Source: Muribaculaceae bacterium (GTDB taxonomy: Bacteria; Bacteroidota; Bacteroidia; Bacteroidales; Muribaculaceae). Taken from it: a stretch of 64,000 nt of DNA. A model generated the notes under the pieces. It saw only the letters and a list, made by a program, of their open reading frames with translations, was not told the origin of the DNA and searched no databases. The position numbers were made by a program, and so were the translations under genes. Of this stretch, positions 58,847 to 64,000 are shown piece by piece. The stretch is from the NCBI GenBank assembly GCA_023664185.1, contig JAMPGA010000001.1, positions 210,405 through 274,404 on the forward strand, given 5' to 3'. Positions within the stretch are counted from its first letter, which is position 1. Each line of letters opens with the position of its first letter.

Positions 58847-59947
58847 ATGCGCCTTGAGGAATTATCACTGACTAATTTCAAGAATATCCCGTCGGCCCGG
58901 CTGCAACTGTCGGGCAAGGTGAACTGTTTTCTTGGCAACAACGGCATGGGTAAGAGCAATCTGCTCGATGCCATATACTACCTGAGCTTCTGCAAGAGCT
59001 TCACGGGCGTGGCCGACCGTATGGCCATAACGCGCGGCGAGGACTTCGCCATACTCCGTGGCACCTACGAGCGCAAGGGTGTGCCCGAAGAGCTGCTCAT
59101 GGGTCTCTCCACCACCCGCCGCAAAAGCCTGAAACGCAGCGGCAAGGAATACGGACGCCTCAGTGCCCACATAGGCTCGTTTCCGCTGGTCATGGCTGCT
59201 CCGCAAGATGTAGACCTCATACGCGACAGTGGCGAGGAGCGCCGCCGATGGATGGACATGGTAATCTCGCAGAGCGATCCCCTGTATCTCGACTCGCTCA
59301 TACGCTACAACCGCGGCCTCGAACAGCGCAACCGTCTGCTGCGCGAGGGGTGTGTGGACCATGGCCTCTTCGATGCCGTGGAGACTATGATGGAGATGGC
59401 AGCCCTGACCATCAACGAGGCCCGCGCCCGGTGGACTGCCGAGCTCACCACCCTCTTTTCACGCCACTATGCCGCCATTGCCGGAACCGACGAGCAGGTG
59501 AGTCTCAGCTATGTGAGCCACCTGAACACCCCCGAAGCATCGCTGCGCACTCTGCTCGACTCGGCACGACGCCACGACGAGATTGTGCGCCACACATCGG
59601 TGGGTCCTCACCGCGACGACATAGAGATGAACCTCGACGGCATGCCTATGAGGCGCACCGGATCGCAAGGTCAGTGCAAGACATTCACCATAGCCCTGCG
59701 CATGGCTCAATACGACTTCCTGAGCCGTGCCACCGGTATGCGGCCACTGCTGCTTCTAGACGATATCTTCGACAAACTCGACGCCACACGCGTGGAGCGA
59801 ATAATGGAGATGGTAACCACCTCTGACAGCTTCGGGCAGATATTCATAACCGACACCAATCGTAAGCACCTCGACGAAATCATGGAGCGCACCGGGAGCG
59901 ACTTCAAGCTGTGGAGCGTGGACAACGGAGAGTTTACACAGCAATGA
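58847..59947 (+). CDS. recF: DNA replication and repair protein RecF
   Basis: RecF is an SMC-like ATPase that loads RecA at gaps with RecO and RecR. The 366-residue protein has MRLEELSLTNFKNIPSARL at the start, Walker A GNNGMGKSNLLDAIYYL, the Gln-loop region around APQDVDLIRDSGEERRRWMD, signature GSQGQCKTFTIALRMAQ and Walker B LLLLDDIFDKLDATR. It heads a run of five plus-strand genes; its TGA overlaps the ATG of the DUF721 gene, a pairing that is conserved in Bacteroidales. dnaA/dnaN are not near. Confidence 0.96.
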   Translation: MRLEELSLTNFKNIPSARLQLSGKVNCFLGNNGMGKSNLLDAIYYLSFCKSFTGVADRMAITRGEDFAILRGTYERKGVPEELLMGLSTTRRKSLKRSGKEYGRLSAHIGSFPLVMAAPQDVDLIRDSGEERRRWMDMVISQSDPLYLDSLIRYNRGLEQRNRLLREGCVDHGLFDAVETMMEMAALTINEARARWTAELTTLFSRHYAAIAGTDEQVSLSYVSHLNTPEASLRTLLDSARRHDEIVRHTSVGPHRDDIEMNLDGMPMRRTGSQGQCKTFTIALRMAQYDFLSRATGMRPLLLLDDIFDKLDATRVERIMEMVTTSDSFGQIFITDTNRKHLDEIMERTGSDFKLWSVDNGEFTQQ

Positions 59948-60234
59948 AACGCACGTATCCCAAGCATATAGCCTCGATTATCGACGATGCCATAAACCGC
60001 GCCGGCCTCACCGACGACCTCAACGCCCGCCGCGCGGCTGCCGTGTGGGTCGACGTGGTGGGCCCGGCCATAAACCGCTATACCCTGCGGCGATTTGTGG
60101 ATCATGGCGTGCTCCACGTTTATCTCACCTCGGCATCGCTCAAAAACGAGCTCTCCTTCAGCCGCCACGCTCTGGTTGAGGCCATAAACAAGGCCGTGGG
60201 GGCTGACGTCATCACCGATATAGCCATTCATTGA
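59944..60234 (+). CDS. DUF721 (DciA-like) domain-containing protein
   Basis: The 96-residue protein is a minimal DUF721 domain: RAAAVWVDVVGPAINRYTLR followed by GVLHVYLTSASLKNELSF, the family's W-x-x-V-G-P and surface-strand motifs. DUF721 includes DciA, the ancestral helicase-loading factor, so a role in DnaB loading or another DNA function is possible; the recF neighbour supports DNA metabolism. It overlaps recF by 4 nt (ATGA). The longer upstream start lies inside recF and is rejected. Confidence 0.88.
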   Translation: MKRTYPKHIASIIDDAINRAGLTDDLNARRAAAVWVDVVGPAINRYTLRRFVDHGVLHVYLTSASLKNELSFSRHALVEAINKAVGADVITDIAIH

Positions 60235-60247
60235 CACCGAAACACAT

Positions 60248-60661
60248 ATGCCTTCCAGAATACCCGTACAGCTCAGATTCAGCGACATCGACTCCCTGGG
60301 CCACGTGAACAACACAGTCTACTTCTCTCTGATGGATCTTGCCAAGACCCGCTATTTTCTCGATGTGATGGGCCACGATCTCGACATCTCGAAAGCCGGA
60401 CTCGTGGTGGTCAACGTGAACTGCTCATTCTGTGCACCGTCGTTTTTCGGCGAGGAGCTCGAGGTGATCACCTCAACCGCAGCCATCGGCGAGAAGAGTC
60501 TGACACTGGAGCAGGCGGTGATATGCCCGGCCAAGGGGGGTGAGGTGAAATGCACATGCCGCACAGTGATGTGTGGATTCGATCCGCGCACCTCCACCTC
60601 CATTCCCATCTCCGACGAGTGGCGCCAGGCTCTTGAACGATACGAAAACTGCAAATTCTGA
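60248..60661 (+). CDS. Hotdog-fold acyl-CoA thioesterase (4HBT family)
   Basis: The 137-residue protein is a YbgC-like thioesterase: LRFSDIDSLGHVNNTVYFSL has the catalytic Asp and the HVNN motif, followed by the central hotdog helix LMDLAKTRYFLDVMG and strands VVNVNCSFCAPSFFGEELEV. It would hydrolyse a short or aromatic acyl-CoA; substrate unknown. It sits 13 bp after the DUF721 gene and 4 bp before the rRNA methyltransferase gene, in the recF-trmD run. Confidence 0.88.
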   Translation: MPSRIPVQLRFSDIDSLGHVNNTVYFSLMDLAKTRYFLDVMGHDLDISKAGLVVVNVNCSFCAPSFFGEELEVITSTAAIGEKSLTLEQAVICPAKGGEVKCTCRTVMCGFDPRTSTSIPISDEWRQALERYENCKF

Positions 60662-60665
60662 CCGC

Positions 60666-62024
60666 ATGCTACCCCAGCAGTTCACATCCATGCTCCAATC
60701 ACTCGGGTTGACAGACCTGGCCGGGGCGCTTACCGACCAGCCCTCGCCGGTGTCAGTGCGTCTCAACCCGGCTCGAGGGGTCTGCGAGTTTCAGGGAGCT
60801 TCGCCAGTGCCATGGTGTCCTGAGGGGATTTATCTTGCCGAACGCCCGCAGTTCACTCTCGACCCTCGGCTGCATGCCGGTTGCTATTATGTGCAGGAAG
60901 CCGCCTCTATGTTTCACAGCCATGTGGTGAGGTCGCTGCTCCCCGACGGATGTTCTCCGCTCAGGGTTCTCGATGCCTGTGCAGCCCCCGGTGGCAAGAC
61001 CACAGCTGTGCTCACGGCGCTCCCAACGGGATCAGTTGTCGTGGCCAACGAGTATGTGCCTGCCCGCGCCGCCGTGCTCAGAGAAAACATCATAAAATGG
61101 GGTGAGCCGGGAGTTATCGTCACCCGCGGCGACACGGCTTCGTTCAGTCCCATGCGCCATGCCTTCGACCTCATCGTAGCCGATGTGCCCTGCTCGGGCG
61201 AGGGGATGATGCGCAAAGACCCTGACGCCGTGGCTCAGTGGAGCCCTGCCCTCATTGAGAGCTGTGCTGAGCGCCAGCGCGACATTGTGGCCAATCTGTG
61301 GCCGGCATTGCGTCCGGGCGGTTGGCTCATCTACAGCACCTGTACCTTCAACCGCACCGAAAACGAAGATATGGTGGAATGGATTGTCCGGGAATACGGC
61401 GCCGAAAGCGTCCCCATCCCTGTTGATGAGAGCTGGGGCATATCGCCCGGCATCGCCACCTCGGCCCACTGCTGCCGCTTCATCCCCGGGCGCACTCAGA
61501 GTGAGGGTCTCTTTGTGGTGGCCTTGCGCAAGCCCGGCACCCTCGAGCACTCCGAGCCTACATCACGCAAAGACAAACGCAGCAAAGGCCCGCGCCCTGC
61601 TGACATCCCCAACGACGTGAAACGCTGGGTAACCGACAGCGACGCCCTCACCTTCTCCGCCATCACCGATCGCATCGGAACCTTCCCCTCCGCCCACGCC
61701 GATCTGCTCGCACAAGTATCCAAGCATGTGGATGTGATACACGAAGGTATACCGCTGGCCACCATCAAGGGACGCGACATCATACCCACCCATGCGCTGG
61801 CCCTCTCAACCCGGCTGGCATCCGGGGCGTTTCCGACGGCCGACCTCGACCTTCCATCAGCCCTGCAATACCTGCGCGGCGAGGCCGTGGCCCTCCCCTC
61901 GCTCCCCAAAGGCTACTGCACAGTGACTTATGAAGGCCACAAGTTAGGGTTTGTAAAAAACCTCGGCAACCGCTCAAACAACCTCTATCCGCCCACCTAC
62001 CGTATAAAAAAGTCAATCAGATGA
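60666..62024 (+). CDS. rRNA (cytosine-C5)-methyltransferase, RsmF/NOL1 family
   Basis: The 452-residue RNA m5C methyltransferase has [12 protein letters not shown] and [11 protein letters not shown] at the N terminus, SAM motif [16 protein letters not shown], motif [15 protein letters not shown] and motif [13 protein letters not shown], giving the two family cysteines (one forms the covalent adduct, one releases it). The C-terminal 130 residues form the PUA/NOL1 RNA-binding part. RsmF (16S m5C1407) is the closest named group, but RsmB-like or other targets are possible. The start at 60666 begins the family N terminus; a longer upstream reading overlaps the thioesterase gene. It overlaps trmD by 4 nt. 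Confidence 0.9.
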   Translation: MLPQQFTSMLQSLGLTDLAGALTDQPSPVSVRLNPARGVCEFQGASPVPWCPEGIYLAERPQFTLDPRLHAGCYYVQEAASMFHSHVVRSLLPDGCSPLRVLDACAAPGGKTTAVLTALPTGSVVVANEYVPARAAVLRENIIKWGEPGVIVTRGDTASFSPMRHAFDLIVADVPCSGEGMMRKDPDAVAQWSPALIESCAERQRDIVANLWPALRPGGWLIYSTCTFNRTENEDMVEWIVREYGAESVPIPVDESWGISPGIATSAHCCRFIPGRTQSEGLFVVALRKPGTLEHSEPTSRKDKRSKGPRPADIPNDVKRWVTDSDALTFSAITDRIGTFPSAHADLLAQVSKHVDVIHEGIPLATIKGRDIIPTHALALSTRLASGAFPTADLDLPSALQYLRGEAVALPSLPKGYCTVTYEGHKLGFVKNLGNRSNNLYPPTYRIKKSIR

Positions 62025-62701
62025 GAATAGATATACTCACCGTGCTCCCCGAGATGCTCGAGAGCCCTCTGGGATGCTCCATACTTAAACGCGCACAAGA
62101 CAAAGGATTGTGTGAAATCGTGGTGCACAACCTGCGCGACTGGACCACAAACAAGCACCGCAAGGTCGACGACTACCCCTTTGGCGGCGAGGCCGGCATG
62201 GTGATGCAGGTAGAGCCGGTGGACCGCGCCATCTCTGAGCTAAAATCGCAGCGCGACTACGACGAGGTGATTTTCACATCGCCCGACGGCGAGCAGCTCA
62301 CACAGCCCATGGCCAATTCCCTGTCGCTGTGCCAGAATCTCATAATCCTCTGCGGACACTATAAAGGGGTTGACTATCGCATACGCGAACACCTTATAAC
62401 AAAAGAGATATCCATAGGCGACTACGTGCTCACCGGCGGCGAGATACCGGCCGTGGTCATAGCCGACTCAATAATACGCCTAATCCCCGGCGCCATCGGC
62501 GACGAGCAGAGCGCTCTGTCCGACTCGTTTCAGGACAATCTGCTGGCTCCGCCTGTCTACACCCGTCCGGCCGACTACAAAGGCTGGAAAGTGCCCGAAG
62601 TGCTTCTCTCAGGCCACGCCGCACGCATAGCCGACTGGCGCCAGGAGCAAGCTCTCGAGCGCACCCGCCGCCTCCGCCCCGACCTTCTTGGGGAGAGTTG
62701 A
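62021..62701 (+). CDS. trmD: tRNA (guanine37-N1)-methyltransferase
   Basis: TrmD methylates G37 next to the anticodon and prevents +1 frameshifts. The 226-residue SPOUT enzyme has [17 protein letters not shown] at the start, [14 protein letters not shown], the knot [12 protein letters not shown], and [20 protein letters not shown], all diagnostic. It overlaps the preceding gene by 4 nt and ends the recF operon. Its TGA stop lies within the inverted GGAGAAT repeat at 62690-62758. Confidence 0.96.
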   Translation: MRIDILTVLPEMLESPLGCSILKRAQDKGLCEIVVHNLRDWTTNKHRKVDDYPFGGEAGMVMQVEPVDRAISELKSQRDYDEVIFTSPDGEQLTQPMANSLSLCQNLIILCGHYKGVDYRIREHLITKEISIGDYVLTGGEIPAVVIADSIIRLIPGAIGDEQSALSDSFQDNLLAPPVYTRPADYKGWKVPEVLLSGHAARIADWRQEQALERTRRLRPDLLGES

Positions 62702-62758
62702 GAGTTGAGAATGGAGAATCTCCATTCCCAACTCTCAATTCTCCATTCTCAATTCTCC
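62690..62758. repeat. Inverted GGAGAAT repeat between trmD and ROK kinase genes
   Basis: GAGTTGAGAATGGAGAAT (62702-62719) can pair with 62738-62755 over 18 positions (one G-U) around an 18-nt loop. It is the same motif as the direct repeats at 27706 and 37601, here inverted. It lies between convergent genes and supplies the stop codon of both. It may also act as a bidirectional terminator. Confidence 0.7.
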
Positions 62759-63762
62759 TTCTCAGCAGGCATTCCCACGCCGGGCTGGGGGACTGCTGGG
62801 GGCATGGGTTTTGCTTCCCAGCCCAGTGCGCTGGCGCCGAGGATGGCGGCATCGGCTTCCTTGAGCTCGGACACGAGCACCTTCACCTTGCCCTTGAACA
62901 TATTCATCATATGGCGCTCCATCGACTCCTTGATAGGCTTCATGAGCAGGTCGCCGCTCTTGGCCAGACCGCCGAAGAGGATTATGGCCTCGGGCGATGA
63001 GAAGGCTGTGAAGTCGGCAAACGCCTCGCCAAGGATATTGCCTGTGTAGTCAAATATCTCCTTGGCCAGCTTATCGCCCTTAACGGCAGCGTCGTAGACA
63101 TCCTTAGAGGTTATGACATCCATGGGCAGGTCGCGCAGAGCCGAGGGCTCCTGGCGTATTTCCAAAAACTCGCGGGCGGTACGAGCCACGCCGGTGGCCG
63201 AGCAGTAGGCCTCGAGGCAGCCGGTGCGACCGCAGCCGCAGAGGCGTCCATTGTTACGCTTCATTATCACGTGGCCCAGCTCGCCGGCAAAACCGTCGTG
63301 GCCATAGACGAGCTGACCGTTTATCACGATACCTGAGCCCACACCTGTGCCGAGGGTTATCATGATGAAATTCTTCATGCCGCGAGCTGCGCCATAGGTC
63401 ATCTCACCGATAGCTGCAGCATTGGCATCGTTGGTGATGGCCACCGGAATGCCAAACTTCTCGCTCACCATCTGTGCCAGGGGCAGAGGGGTGGGCCAGG
63501 GTATATTGACAAATTTCTCTATCGAACCGGTATAATAGTTGGCATTGGGCGCACCTATGCCTATGCCTGCTATCTTGCCGACAGCGTCGTTGGCCTCGAT
63601 GAGGCGGGTCAGCTCCTTGTGGAGCTCGTCGAGGTAATCGTTTACATCGGCATGTTTAAGGGTTTTGATCGAAGAGCTGGCAATTACCACTCCACGGGCA
63701 TCTACAATGCCAAACACAGTGTTGGTACCGCCGATATCGATACCCACTACATAGGGTTTCAT
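62749..63762 (-). CDS. ROK-family sugar kinase (glucokinase-like)
   Basis: The 337-residue kinase phosphorylates a hexose, probably glucose, with ATP. It has YVVGIDIGGTNTVFGIVD at the N terminus (phosphate 1 motif), GIGIGAPNANY, ITNDANAAAIGEM, LGTGVGSGIVING, and the ROK zinc motif CGCGRTGCLEAYCSATG. No N-terminal helix-turn-helix is present, so it is an enzyme rather than a NagC-type regulator. Promoter with -7 at 63802-63809; its last codons and stop lie in the repeat at its 3' end. It is convergent with trmD. Confidence 0.93.
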   Translation of the reverse strand: MKPYVVGIDIGGTNTVFGIVDARGVVIASSSIKTLKHADVNDYLDELHKELTRLIEANDAVGKIAGIGIGAPNANYYTGSIEKFVNIPWPTPLPLAQMVSEKFGIPVAITNDANAAAIGEMTYGAARGMKNFIMITLGTGVGSGIVINGQLVYGHDGFAGELGHVIMKRNNGRLCGCGRTGCLEAYCSATGVARTAREFLEIRQEPSALRDLPMDVITSKDVYDAAVKGDKLAKEIFDYTGNILGEAFADFTAFSSPEAIILFGGLAKSGDLLMKPIKESMERHMMNMFKGKVKVLVSELKEADAAILGASALGWEAKPMPPAVPQPGVGMPAEKEN

Positions 63763-63801
63763 AGTTTGAATCAGTTTTTATGGTTGGATGATATAATGTT
63801 G

Positions 63802-63809
63802 CAAATATA
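63802..63809 (-). promoter_or_regulatory. -7 element of the ROK kinase gene
   Basis: The minus strand reads TATATTTG, fitting TAnnTTTG; leader about 35 nt. Confidence 0.6.
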
Positions 63810-63915
63810 ACGTTTTTTTGATTGCCAAAATGCTAATTTTTTGAAAATTCTAAAAAAAATGCTCTCGGACACCGAAATAAAAGTGTATAATTTTGTCAAT
63901 AATTATCAAAAATCG

Positions 63916-63923
63916 TAACTTTG
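63916..63923 (+). promoter_or_regulatory. -33/-7 promoter of the gene at the window end
   Basis: TTTTG at 63891-63895 and TAACTTTG at 63916-63923, 20-bp spacer. It reads toward the ATG at 63975. Confidence 0.7.
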
Positions 63924-63974
63924 CGACTCCAATAGACACAAATACTTCATTCATTCCATTCATTTCTTTAATTT

Positions 63975-64000
63975 ATGAAGAAAACTCTACTCACTTTGCT
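63975..64000 (+). CDS. Start of an exported protein (partial, cut by window end)
   Basis: ATG at 63975 opens MKKTLLTLL, the beginning of a signal peptide, 51 bp after a full promoter. Only eight codons and part of a ninth are in the window, so the product cannot be named. Confidence 0.6.

Noticed and set aside
1..64000. CRISPR array, rRNA operon or complete insertion sequence
   Set aside because: No regularly spaced short repeats, no rRNA-like stretches and no transposase or integrase genes were found; the dispersed repeats are irregularly placed.

Overview
The window is Bacteroidales chromosomal DNA, most plausibly Muribaculaceae or a close relative; the family-level call is inference. Support: about 17 promoters match the Bacteroidetes -7 element TAnnTTTG, several with a TTTG about 20 bp upstream. 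Several secreted proteins carry T9SS-type C-terminal tails, and the gene content is typical (DUF2795 protein, RND efflux set, SusC-like plug protein, GH28/GH105 pectinases, bile-salt-hydrolase-like enzyme). Most of the window is GC-rich; about 1-4.2 kb and about 47.5-51.5 kb are visibly AT-richer and look acquired or decaying. I found no rRNA, tRNA, CRISPR array, integrase or complete IS.

Layout. 1-4.2 kb: remains of a phage-like replication module: a 5'-truncated thymidylate-synthase-fold protein with a dCMP-hydroxymethylase-like specificity residue, two small paralogues, a DUF6291-type replication protein and a zinc-finger/TOPRIM/RecA primase-helicase, closed by a terminator. 4.2-16 kb: a DUF2795 gene, then a compact anaerobic-type cobalamin locus in two divergent operons (minus: cbiA, pduO, cbiJ-D; plus: cbiH-C, cbiE-T, cbiG-F, cbiP, cobD, cbiB) with four two-domain fusions and overlapping genes. 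16-20 kb: M28 lipoprotein and PpiD/SurA-type foldase. 19.6-27.5 kb (minus): cytidine deaminase, low-molecular-weight phosphatase, lpxA and a tripartite RND pump. 28-37.5 kb (minus): rpsA, a secreted protein, an S41 lipoprotein, an outer-membrane protein, parC and a flippase-like membrane protein. 37.7-40.1 kb (plus): bile-salt/penicillin-V-acylase-like enzyme, a tiny secreted protein and a lipid kinase. 40.5-45.2 kb (minus): polA, a plug-only TonB-like protein, a MIP18-family protein and lpxH in one tight operon. 45.3-53 kb: polyprenyl synthase, then a partly decayed pectin region: intact GH28, a GH28 with an in-frame TAG, a sulfatase remnant, a TlpA-like protein and an intact GH105. 53-64 kb: rsmA-mgtE, a TPR protein, amt, the operon recF-DUF721-thioesterase-rRNA methyltransferase-trmD, a ROK kinase and the first codons of another exported protein.

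Points most worth a second look: the dCMP-type residue in the phage thymidylate-synthase-like protein; a two-helix insertion in the RND pump; loss of the 3'-5' exonuclease motifs in DNA polymerase I; the plug-only TonB-like protein sharing an operon with polA; the GH28 nonsense codon and sulfatase deletion; three related hairpin-rich intergenic repeats plus a GGAGAAT repeat that supplies the stop codons of two convergent genes; and three genes whose promoter lies so close to the ATG that their mRNAs should be nearly leaderless.
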